A stretch of DNA of 64,000 nt from Pseudomonas koreensis (GTDB lineage: Bacteria; Pseudomonadota; Gammaproteobacteria; Pseudomonadales; Pseudomonadaceae), in NCBI RefSeq assembly GCF_012986595.1, contig NZ_JAAQYM010000003.1, positions 558,001-622,000 on the forward strand, read 5' to 3'. The notes below the pieces were generated by a model. That model saw only the letters and a list, made by a program, of their open reading frames with translations, did not search any database and was not told the origin of the DNA. Position numbers and translations under genes: made by a program. Below, in pieces: positions 1 through 11,200 of this stretch (positions within the stretch are counted from its first letter, which is position 1; every line of letters begins with the position of its first letter).

Positions 1-69
1 AAAATCCCACAAGCCTAGCATTCGCAGCGTTCCGGCACAGACCGGGTCCATATCGAGATGATTTCTATC

Positions 70-1494
<1,425 letters not shown>

Positions 1495-1557
1495 GCCGAC
1501 GCATTTCTTGTAGCACCGCTCACCAGGTCGAGGGACTAGACACCTCTCACCTTTTGA

Positions 1558-1591
1558 GGGCTTGGGGATTTGTCCCCAAGCCCTTTTTTTT
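1558..1591 (+). terminator. Rho-independent terminator after aspA
   Basis: A perfect 11-base stem (GGGCTTGGGGA at 1558-1568 and its complement at 1573-1583) with a four-base loop is followed by eight T residues. This is a textbook intrinsic terminator about 60 bases after the aspA stop. Confidence 0.93.
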
Positions 1592-1640
1592 AACTTCTTT
1601 GCGGGCAGGACGTTAAATGTTTTGTGTATCAGATACCGCC

Positions 1641-1719
1641 AAGATCGCAGCCTTCGGCAGCTCCTACATGATCGATGTACCCCTGTTGGAGCTGCCGAAG
1701 GCTGCGATCTTTTGATCTT
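1641..1719. repeat. Interspersed palindrome, family A, copy 1
   Basis: Two 24-base arms (1641-1664 and 1688-1711) are perfect reverse complements and begin AAGATCGCAGCCTTCGG. The same palindrome recurs near 5804, 20909, 30321 and 41439, always between genes. It behaves like a REP-type element of fluorescent pseudomonads. The remainder of the 388-base gap before the symporter gene (1592-1979) shows no gene or convincing regulatory motif to me. Confidence 0.88.
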
Positions 1720-1979
1720 GCAGCACCCTCGTTTCGTCGCTTGCACCACGAGCGTGCAGACGGGCGCCGCACTGATCGGTATAGTGCCGCCCCTCTTCGC
1801 GTGAGCGGTCGTCGGTAACGAGGCCATAACCCATGCGAAACCCGAACTAATAACAAACCCGCGAAATGGATCCGGGACGAAACCTTCGCCTCACCTGTTG
1901 TGCCGTGCGCAAACCGGTGTAACGCGATGTTTCTGAACATCCAGCATTTGCTTACACAAAAAACAGCGAGGAAAAATCC

Positions 1980-3425
1980 ATGCTCGAAGTCATTAACGAC
2001 TTCCTCTCAGGGAAAGTACTGATCGTGCTCATTGTCGGGCTCGGTAGCTACTTCACGATTCGCTCGCGTTTCGTTCAATTGCGGCACTTCTTCCACATGT
2101 TCGCGGTGTTCCGCGACAGCCTGAAAAGCAGCGGCGGGCAACTCAGCTCGTTCCAGGCCCTGATGCTCAGCCTTGCCGGCCGTGTCGGTGCAGGCAACAT
2201 CGCCGGTGTCGGCATCGCCGTGACCCTCGGCGGGCCAGGTGCGGTGTTCTGGATGTGGGTGACCGCACTGGTCGGCATGTCCAGCAGCTTCTTTGAATGC
2301 ACCCTGGCTCAGGTCTACAAGCGCGCCGATGGCGACGGCCTGTACCGTGGCGGCCCGGCCTACTACATCCAGCACGGCCTGAAGCTCAAAGGCATGGCGG
2401 TGGTGTTCTCCATCCTGCTGCTGGTCACCTACGGCTTCGCCTTCATCGGCCTGCAGTCCTACACCGTGACCCACTCGCTGCAAAACGCCTTTGCCTTCGA
2501 CCCGCGTCACACCGGGATCGTCCTGGCAGTGCTGCTGGCCATCACCTTCATCGGTGGTATCAAGCGCATCGCGGCGGTGTCCGACCTGCTGGTACCGGTC
2601 AAGACCCTGGCCTATATCGGCGTGACCCTGTACGTGATCGGCACCCAGATCGAACACGTGCCAGCCATGCTGGAAACCATCTTCAAGAGCGCCTTCGGTC
2701 TCGACCCGGCCTTCGGCGGCCTGCTCGGCAGCGCCATCGTCATGGGCGTGAAGCGTGGCGTGTTCGCCAACGAAGCGGGCCTGGGCAGTGCGCCGAACGT
2801 CGCCGCCGTGGCCTCGGTGAAACACCCGGGCGCCCAAGGCGTGGTTCAGGCCTTCAGCGTGTTCCTCGACACCTTCGTGATCTGCACCTGCACCGCACTG
2901 CTGATCCTGTTGTCGGGCTTCTACACCCCGGGCTTCGAAGGTGACGGCATCGTCCTGACCCAGAACTCGCTGGCCGCCGTGGTCGGTGACTGGGGCCGCA
3001 TCTTCGTCAGCGTCGCGCTGTCGCTGTTCGTCTTCACCTGCATCCTCTACAACTACTACCTGGGCGAGAACAGCCTGCAATTCCTCACCCGCAACCGCGC
3101 TGCGCTGATGGCGTTCCGCGGCCTGGTGCTGGCGCTGGTGGTCTGGGGTTCGATGCAGGACCTTTCGACGGTGTTCGCCTTCGCCGACATCACCATGACC
3201 TGCCTGGCCTTCGTCAACCTGATGGCCCTGGCGATGCTGTTCAAGGTCGGCATGCGTGTGATGCGCGACTACGACGAGCAGCGCCGCGCCGGCGTCAAGC
3301 AGCCCGTGTTCGACTCCAGCAAGTTTGCCGATCTGGACCTGGACCTGAAGGCCTGGCCGGCCGACGCGCCAGCCGCCGGCAAGAGCGAAGTCGAGCCGCA
3401 AGGCGTCCCTGCAGCGCAACGCTGA
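1980..3425 (+). CDS. Sodium:alanine symporter family protein (AGCS)
   Basis: Predicted inner-membrane secondary transporter that couples sodium entry to uptake of alanine, glycine or a related amino acid. The protein (481 aa) has about ten hydrophobic helices. Motifs typical of the AGCS family are visible: SLAGRVGAGNIAGVG near residue 65 and the GVKRGVFANEAGLGSAP stretch near residue 260. The last 50 residues are hydrophilic and probably cytoplasmic. The start ATG follows GAGGAAAAATCC. It lies between aspA and an asparaginase gene, which suggests a role in amino acid scavenging; the exact substrate cannot be read from the sequence. Confidence 0.92.
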   Translation: MLEVINDFLSGKVLIVLIVGLGSYFTIRSRFVQLRHFFHMFAVFRDSLKSSGGQLSSFQALMLSLAGRVGAGNIAGVGIAVTLGGPGAVFWMWVTALVGMSSSFFECTLAQVYKRADGDGLYRGGPAYYIQHGLKLKGMAVVFSILLLVTYGFAFIGLQSYTVTHSLQNAFAFDPRHTGIVLAVLLAITFIGGIKRIAAVSDLLVPVKTLAYIGVTLYVIGTQIEHVPAMLETIFKSAFGLDPAFGGLLGSAIVMGVKRGVFANEAGLGSAPNVAAVASVKHPGAQGVVQAFSVFLDTFVICTCTALLILLSGFYTPGFEGDGIVLTQNSLAAVVGDWGRIFVSVALSLFVFTCILYNYYLGENSLQFLTRNRAALMAFRGLVLALVVWGSMQDLSTVFAFADITMTCLAFVNLMALAMLFKVGMRVMRDYDEQRRAGVKQPVFDSSKFADLDLDLKAWPADAPAAGKSEVEPQGVPAAQR

Positions 3426-3433
3426 CAGGTGAA

Positions 3434-3460
3434 TGACGGGCGCATCCCCTGCGCCCGTCA
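3434..3460 (+). terminator. Hairpin after the symporter gene, probable terminator
   Basis: TGACGGGCGCA (3434-3444) pairs perfectly with 3450-3460 across a five-base loop. The following bases are GTTATT, a weak T tract, so termination is likely but less certain than after aspA. Confidence 0.65.
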
Positions 3461-3479
3461 GTTATTGTGATGCACTACC

Positions 3480-3569
3480 TGTAGGCGCGAGCCTGCTCGC
3501 GATAGCTGTCTTTCAGCCAACATCAATGTTGAATGATGAACCGCTATCGCGAGCAGGCTCACTCCTACA
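3480..3569. repeat. Interspersed palindrome, family B, copy 1
   Basis: Arms at 3480-3506 and 3543-3569 are near-perfect reverse complements built on the core GCGAGCCTGCTCGCGATAGC. Related copies lie at 25496, 36726 and 53271. This copy ends only 26 bases before the asparaginase start codon. Confidence 0.88.
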
Positions 3570-3595
3570 ATGTCATCTCTTGTGGAGACCTTCAG

Positions 3596-4600
3596 ATGAT
3601 TGCCAATTCCTACCCCGCCGCCCAACAGGTCATGGTGCTCTACACCGGTGGCACCATCGGCATGCAGGCCAGTGCCAACGGGCTGGCCCCGGCATCCGGT
3701 TTCGAAGCCCGCATGCGCGACTACCTGCACAGCCAGCCTGAGCTGGTGGTGCCGCAGTGGCGCTTCCGGGAAATGTCGCCGCTGATCGACAGCGCCAACA
3801 TGACCCCGGCCTATTGGCAGCAACTGCGTGAAGCGGTGGTCGATGCCGTGGACGTGCAAGGCTGCGACAGCGTGCTGATCCTGCACGGCACCGACACGCT
3901 GGCCTACAGCGCCGCCGCGATGAGTTTCCAGGTGCTCGGCCTGCAGGCGCGTGTGTGCTTCACCGGTTCCATGCTGCCGGCGGGCGTGGCTGACAGCGAT
4001 GCCTGGGAAAACCTCGGCGGCGCACTGGTTGCGCTCGGCCAGGGCCTGGCGCCGGGCGTGCACCTGTACTTCCACGGCGAGCTGCTGGACCCGACCCGTT
4101 GCGCGAAAGTGCGCAGCTTCGGCCGGCATCCGTTCAAGCGCCTGGAGCGTCAAGGTGGCGGGGTGAAAGCCACGTCGATCCCGGCAGCGCTGAACTACAA
4201 CCAGCCGAAACGACTGGCGAATGTCGCGGTACTGCCGCTGTTCCCCGGCATCAGCGCCGGGATTGTCGACGGCCTGCTCGACGGCGGCATCCAGGGCCTG
4301 GTCCTGGAGTGCTACGGCAGCGGCACCGGACCGAGCGACAACCCCGAGTTCCTCGCAAGCCTCGGCCGTGCCCGGGACAGCGGTGTGGTGGTGGTCGCGG
4401 TCACACAGTGCCATGAAGGCGGGGTCGAACTGGACGTTTACGAGGCCGGCAGCCGGCTGCGTGGCGTGGGCGTGTTGTCCGGTGGCGGCATGACCCGCGA
4501 AGCGGCGTTCGGCAAGTTGCAGGCGTTGCTGGGCGCCGGTCTGGAATCGGCTGAAGTGCGCCGACTGATCGAACTCGACCTGTGTGGCGAGCTGATCTGA
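3596..4600 (+). CDS. Asparaginase (cytoplasmic type)
   Basis: Predicted to hydrolyse L-asparagine to aspartate and ammonia, feeding the aspartase encoded upstream. Both asparaginase signatures are present: VLYTGGTIGM near residue 15, with the nucleophilic threonine, and LILHGTDTLAYS near residue 97, with the second catalytic threonine and the aspartate. No signal peptide is seen, so it should be cytoplasmic. Length is 334 aa. I chose ATG 3596 because GGAGACC precedes it; a longer open frame back to 3533 would run through the family B palindrome and is unlikely to be translated. Glutaminase side activity cannot be excluded. Confidence 0.92.
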   Translation: MIANSYPAAQQVMVLYTGGTIGMQASANGLAPASGFEARMRDYLHSQPELVVPQWRFREMSPLIDSANMTPAYWQQLREAVVDAVDVQGCDSVLILHGTDTLAYSAAAMSFQVLGLQARVCFTGSMLPAGVADSDAWENLGGALVALGQGLAPGVHLYFHGELLDPTRCAKVRSFGRHPFKRLERQGGGVKATSIPAALNYNQPKRLANVAVLPLFPGISAGIVDGLLDGGIQGLVLECYGSGTGPSDNPEFLASLGRARDSGVVVVAVTQCHEGGVELDVYEAGSRLRGVGVLSGGGMTREAAFGKLQALLGAGLESAEVRRLIELDLCGELI

Positions 4601-4632
4601 CACTACGCCCCCCCCTGTAGGAGTGAGCCCCT

Positions 4633-4724
4633 GTGGCGAGGGAGCTTGCTCCCGCTCGGCTGCGAAGCAGTCGCGATATTTTGGGGGAGCTGCGCGCCCC
4701 AGCGGGAGCAAGCTCCCTCACCAC
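4633..4724. repeat. Interspersed palindrome, family C
   Basis: Arms at 4633-4656 and 4701-4724 pair at 23 of 24 positions; their core is GGGAGCTTGCTCCC. The spacer (about 44 bases) also has hairpin potential. This is the only copy of this family that I noticed in the window. It lies between the asparaginase and AraC-type genes. Confidence 0.8.
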
Positions 4725-4802
4725 AACCGCCCTCCCACAGTTTGATCGGCGTCCGGCATGCAACTTGCTGCACTCCAGCCATCCCCAAGGCTGGAAGATC
4801 TT

Positions 4803-5795
4803 ATGCTGCACTCCCACCTCACCACCCTCAACGCCGTCTCGCTGGTGCTCAACACCTTCAAGGATCAAGGCCTCTCCAGTGACGCCTTGCTCACGGGCAG
4901 CGGCATCAGCGCCGCGGATTTGCACCGCACCGACACGCGCATCACCACCAATCAGGAAATGCAGGTCTGCGCCAACGCAGTCGCGCTCAAGCACGACATC
5001 GGCCTCGAACTGGGCCGGCGCATGCATGTGTCCTGCTACGGCATTCTCGGTTACGCGCTGCTGACCTGTGCCACCTTCGGTGACGCTTTGCGCCTGGCGA
5101 TCCGTTATCCGGCGCTGTTGGGAACACTTTTCGAACTGAGTCTGGAAGACGATGGCGAGCGCGTCTGGTTCGTCGCCGCCGATTACCGCGAGAGTCCGGC
5201 GATGGCGGTGTTCAACGCCGAGTTCTGCCTGGTTTCGCTCAAAGTCATTTGCGATGACTTGCTGAGTCATCCGCTGCCGCTGCTCGCCACGCGATTCGAG
5301 CACGCCGCGCCGGATTATCGCGACAGCTACGCCGAACACTTCGCCAGCCCATTGCACTTTGCCGCCCGGGACAACGCCTTCGCCTTCGACCGCCGCTGGC
5401 TCGAGCAGCCGCTGCCACTGGCCGACGCCATTACCCATCAGGCGATGGCCGAGCGCTGCCGCAAGCAGAACCTCGAATTCACCGGCCGCCAGGCCTGGCT
5501 CGGGCGCATCCGCCAGTTGCTCAGCGCTCAGTTGAATGCCGCGCCGGGGCTCGAAGGCCTGGCCCAGCAGATGAAGTGCTCGCCGCGCACCTTGCGCCGA
5601 CACCTCAAGGACATGGGCAGCAGTTATCAGGAACTGCTCGACGAACTGCGTTTCGAGCGCGCCAAGCAGATGCTGTGTGAGGATCAGTTGCCGATCTACC
5701 GCATCGCCGAAACCCTGGGTTTCAGCGAGACCGCGAGCTTCCGCCATGCGTTCGTGCGCTGGAGCGGCGTGGCGCCGAGTCAGTTCAGAACCTGA
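4803..5795 (+). CDS. AraC-family transcriptional regulator
   Basis: The N-terminal 200 residues resemble the arabinose-binding-like sensor domain found in OruR/ArgR-like AraC members of Pseudomonas (ELGRRMHVSCYGILGYALLTC). The C-terminal region has the two-helix-turn-helix AraC domain: LAQQMKCSPRTLRRHLKDMG, then IYRIAETLGFSETASFRHAF and the closing P-SQFR. I prefer the ATG at 4803 (330 aa) because GGAAGA precedes it; an ATG at 4758 has no obvious ribosome site. It lies just upstream of and on the same strand as the acetylpolyamine amidohydrolase gene and could control it, but that is inference from position. Confidence 0.88.
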   Translation: MLHSHLTTLNAVSLVLNTFKDQGLSSDALLTGSGISAADLHRTDTRITTNQEMQVCANAVALKHDIGLELGRRMHVSCYGILGYALLTCATFGDALRLAIRYPALLGTLFELSLEDDGERVWFVAADYRESPAMAVFNAEFCLVSLKVICDDLLSHPLPLLATRFEHAAPDYRDSYAEHFASPLHFAARDNAFAFDRRWLEQPLPLADAITHQAMAERCRKQNLEFTGRQAWLGRIRQLLSAQLNAAPGLEGLAQQMKCSPRTLRRHLKDMGSSYQELLDELRFERAKQMLCEDQLPIYRIAETLGFSETASFRHAFVRWSGVAPSQFRT

Positions 5796-5803
5796 ACGTT
5801 CAA

Positions 5804-5873
5804 AAGATCGCAGCCTTCGGCAGCTCCTGCACCGATCTCTGCAGGAGCTGGCGAAGGCTGCGATTTTTTGATC
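5804..5873. repeat. Interspersed palindrome, family A, copy 2
   Basis: The left arm (AAGATCGCAGCCTTCGG onwards) and right arm are imperfect reverse complements, with one inserted base in the right arm. It starts nine bases after the AraC gene stop and could act as that gene's 3' hairpin. Confidence 0.82.
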
Positions 5874-6002
5874 TAAAAAGGGGCGAATAACGGTCAGATC
5901 TTTTGGCCATATCGATCCCCTTTTGGCCTTTCCTGCCGTTCTCCGATTCGCCGCGCGCCGCAACACTGGGGGTAACCGAATCAGCCCTGCGGAGAACAAC
6001 AA

Positions 6003-7024
<1,022 letters not shown>

Positions 7025-7028
<4 letters not shown>

Positions 7029-8125
7029 ACCACTTCAAGCACCTCCTCGCGCCAGCCCTGTGTGCGGCGTTGCTGAGCGGCGCTGTTCACGCCGAAGAAC
7101 GCACCTTGCGCGTCTACAACTGGTTCGACTACATCACGCCCAAGGCGCTGGAAGACTTCAAGGCACAGAACACCCAGACCAAACTGGTCTACGACATCTT
7201 CGACACCAACGAAGCGCTGGAAGCCAAGCTGCTGACCGGCAACTCCGGTTATGACGTGGTGGTGCCGTCCAACGTGTTCCTCGCCAAGCAGATCGAGGCC
7301 GGGGTGTTCCAGCCGCTGGATCGCAGCAAGCTGCCGAACTGGAATCACCTCGATCCGAAACTGATGAAGCTGATCGAGGCCAACGACCCGGGCAACCAGT
7401 TCGCCGTACCGTACATGTACGGCACAATCCTGATCGGCTTCAACCCGGCCAAGGTCAAGGCCGCGCTGGGCGATAACGCGCCGGTGGACAGCTGGGACCT
7501 GATCTTCAAGGAAGAGAACATCAGCAAGCTCAAGCAGTGCGGCGTGGCCCTGCTCGACTCGCCGTCGGAGATCCTGCCGCTGGCCCTGCAACACCTGGGG
7601 CTCGATCCCAACAGCAAGAAGCCTGCGGACTACGACAAGGCTGAAGCGCTGCTGATGAAGATCCGCCCGTACATCACCTACTTCCACTCCTCCAAGTACA
7701 TGGCCGATATCGCCAACGGCGACATCTGCGTCGCGGTCGGTTATTCCGGCAGCTTCTCGCAAGCGGCCAACCGCGCCAAGGAAGCGAAGAACGGTGTGGT
7801 GGTCGACATGCGCCTGCCCAAGGAAGGTGCGCCGATCTGGTTCGACATGCTCGCGATACCCAAGGGCGCGAAAAACCCGGAAGACGCCTACACCTTCATC
7901 AACTACCTGCTGCAACCGGCGGTGATTGCGCCGGTCAGCGACTTCGTCGGCTATCCGAACCCGAACAAGGACGCCACCGGTCTGGTGGACCCGGCGATCC
8001 GCAACAATCCCAACCTGTACCCGACCGATGCGGCGATGAATACGCTGTACACCCTGCAGCCATTGCCCCGCGATGCCGAGCGGGCGCGGACCCGGGCCTG
8101 GACCAAGATCAAGTCCGGCACCTGA
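7025..8125 (+). CDS. Polyamine ABC transporter periplasmic binding protein (PotF/SpuD family)
   Basis: Periplasmic solute-binding protein expected to capture putrescine, spermidine or an acetylated polyamine. A 23-residue signal peptide ends in AVHA, followed by the family hallmark LRVYNWFDYITP. The YDVVVPSN and SGYDVV regions and the later WFDMLAIPKGAKNPE are typical of PotF/PotD proteins. Length 366 aa. The start overlaps the amidohydrolase stop by four bases, so the two are co-translated. No permease or ATPase genes lie beside it, so it probably delivers cargo to a transporter encoded elsewhere. Confidence 0.92.
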
Positions 8126-8143
8126 CGCCGGCCGCCGCACCCG

Positions 8144-8172
8144 AAAGACCTGCGTTCACGCAGGTCTTTTTT
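8144..8172 (+). terminator. Rho-independent terminator of the polyamine operon
   Basis: AAAGACCTGCG (8144-8154) pairs perfectly with 8159-8169 across a TTCA loop and runs into a T tract. It separates the polyamine operon from the large toxin-like genes. Confidence 0.93.
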
Positions 8173-8276
8173 TGCCCGCAATATTTATCTACCACCTGCC
8201 CTTCTGCCGGCGTCACTACCGTGGAGCGTCATGTGCACCGAACACCCGACGGTGCCTCCCCACACAGGATGTGATC

Positions 8277-11200
8277 ATGACCGAAGATTCCAGCCCAGCC
8301 ACCGACCTCGGCCTCACCAACGAACAGGACGATCAGGACGATCTGGTTACGCAATTGGTGACCGGTCCTTCGATCCGCGAAGTCGCTACTCAGGCGTTGC
8401 TGCCGGCCCTGAAAACCCTTTATCCGCAACTCGATATCGATCCCCGTCTGGCGCTGGTAGTGACGCCCACCTGGCGCGTTAACGAACAGCACATCAGCCC
8501 TGGACAATCACACTACGAATCACTGACCGATGCACTGGTACGTCATGGCGTGGCGTCGACCCCGGTGTTTTATTTCGATGGTGAGCACTACCTGACCCTG
8601 GATCCCTCAGCGCCGGTTCCGGTGCAGATGCCCGTGAGCATTGAGGTCATCGGGCACCTGATCAACGAACTCGCGCCGTTGCTGTTTTTCGCCTTTCAGG
8701 AACAGCAAATCGCTTACTGGAATCAGCTCGTGCAGCCCTCGACGCCGCGCTGGAAACGGTTATCCAACTCTCTGCGCGATTGCTGGAACGTCGACGCCGG
8801 GCCGGAATGGACCCAAGACGAAGTCAGCATGACGCGCCACCTGTTCAGCCACCCGGAGAAAAATGCGCGCACGGCAAACGACCCCTATCAATCACGCGCC
8901 TGCCTTATCGACCTCGACTTCGGCCACACAAAGGGCGGCGCGCCCCGCTTCAACACCCTCGACATGGCCGTACTGATCGGAACCGCAGGGTCGCGCAGCC
9001 TGATCCTCGCGCACACCGTGACCGGTGGCTTTGAACGCTACGACACGCTGCAGACCCTCGGCGAGTCCCTGGTGAGGTACACCGACAGAGAGAAACCTGA
9101 CAACGCGCTGCAATGGCGTTTGATCGAACCCGAAGGCAATTACTTTGATCATCTGGCGTGCAGCCTGATTGCTCTGCAGGCCGACGCCATCGGCGCACTG
9201 GCCAAGGACAGCGATGCCGCGAAACGCGATCCGGCCCCGCATATCAGCCGCGCCAACAATGAACTCGACCCCACGGATAAACACGCCTCTTCGCAATTCA
9301 ATCGGGTCGAGCAAAGTTTGCCGGACTGGATGATCAACGCCTCCCCCGCCGACCTCACGGCGTACAGCCGGCACTTGATGGATCTGGCGACCGTTCGCAC
9401 GCAGACAAACGACCAGTCATTTCAGGACGGCATCAAGCCGATCCGCGAGTTTGCTTTGGATAGCCTGCGCGCAGCCATGCTCAAGGAGCACGCCGATGCG
9501 GCGACGGTGAATCTGGCGGACATCGAGATCGAGGTCGACAGCGTCGTAGTCTGGGGCACTTTCGTGCCGCTGACGGAGCCGGAACGCACCACACTGAGCC
9601 TGGTCGACCTGGCTCTGCAAAACCTGATCGCCGTGCCGTTGGGCAACAAGATCGTGCGCAGCAAAAGCGCGGCAACGTTGCCGTCGTGGATGACGCTGGC
9701 CTACCTCGAAGCGCTGATCACAAGCGTCGACATCGGCAAGACCTACCCGGCGCTGATCAAGGACAAGCTGCTCGATGACCCGGTGGAAAGCCTGCGCCGG
9801 CAGAATCTGTTCACCCGTCACTTGCAAGTCGAACTGCCGCTGCTGGCCTTGCAGCAGAAGATCCGCGGCCAGGACGGTATCGATGAGTTGGGCTATCGCT
9901 ATGTGGCTGCCGTGGTTCAGGCGCTCGAAGCCAATCGCTGGGTCGACGGTCAGGAAATTGTCATCCGTCCACTGGCGTTCAATCCCGGCTGGCGCCTGAT
10001 CGGCGCTGCGGACGAAGTGGCCAACATGTTCGTGATCGGCCCCCGGCACATGGACAAGGGGCCCTGCCTGCTTTACCGGCCCTTGCTCGATCAGCCCCTG
10101 AGCCAATATCCGACACCCGCCAACCTGATCTACGCGATCAAGCACTCGGCAACGCTACGGCAATCGGTGCTGGCCTGGTTGCCCGACGGGGTGCGGGCCA
10201 ACTATGCCAACTACGTGTTCACCGGTAGCCTGCCCTCGGTCTGGTCGCTCGCGCAGTTGCTGGCAGACCCGCTGACCCCGTTACAGATGGGTGGCACGCT
10301 GACCCTTGGCTCGCGCGTCGTCGCCACCGATTATCTGGTTTTCCTGTTCAAGGCCAACGTCGATGCGCTGGTCGAACTGGCGCATAGACAATCGGTGTCC
10401 AATGCGCAAAACCGCTGGGCGACGTTCAAGCAGGATGCATGGATGATCTTCAATGCGGCGCTGCCTTTTCTCGGGCGCACGGTCGGCACCGTTGCCTGGA
10501 TCTGGCAGGTGCTGGACGACGTCCAGCAGACCCTCGACGCTGGCGAACGAGGTGAGCGACAGCAACAGGCCAGCGCCATGACCGACCTGTTGCTGATCCT
10601 CGCGATGGTCCTCGCCCATCGCGCCAGTACCCGTCAGTCGAACGCCCGAGGCAGCGAAAAAATGGACTCGAATGCCTCGCAAACCGTGCTGGCGGAAAAA
10701 CCGCCGGCGCCGATCAGCATTGTGCACCTGCCCGATATCGCGGGTGAGCCGGCCCCGGCGCAACATCGCACCAGCGTGCTGACCGATGCGGCCCTGGGCC
10801 TCACGCAAACGCTGGAACGCTTCGCTGTCACCCGTCCCCCATTATTGGTGCCACCCGATAGCGGCAGCGGTCTTTACCGCCACCTTCATCGCCTGGGCGC
10901 CCGCTACTATGCGCCGATCGGTGAGCGCTGGTTTGAAGTGGCCGTCGACGAAACGGGTGCGGTATCGATGATCGACACCCGGCAACAGCCCGCACGCAGA
11001 GGCCCTGCATTGATCGGCAACGCCGCCGGGCAGTGGTTCGTCGACACCCGTCTGCGCCTGCGCGGCGGTGGCTTGTCGGCAAGGCGCAAAGCGGTGAAAG
11101 AGCAAAACCGGCAACGCATCGTCGAGCTCAAACAGCAACTTTCCGACTTCGATGACGAGCGCGCCAAAGCAAAAACCGAACTGCTGGCCGCTCACCAGAA

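Noticed and set aside
1562..1940. Short open frames in the gap after aspA
   Set aside because: They run through the terminator and the family A palindrome and have no ribosome site or recognisable product.
2007..3419. 470-residue open frame opposite the symporter gene
   Set aside because: Same codon-bias artefact; charged, repetitive sequence with no domain.
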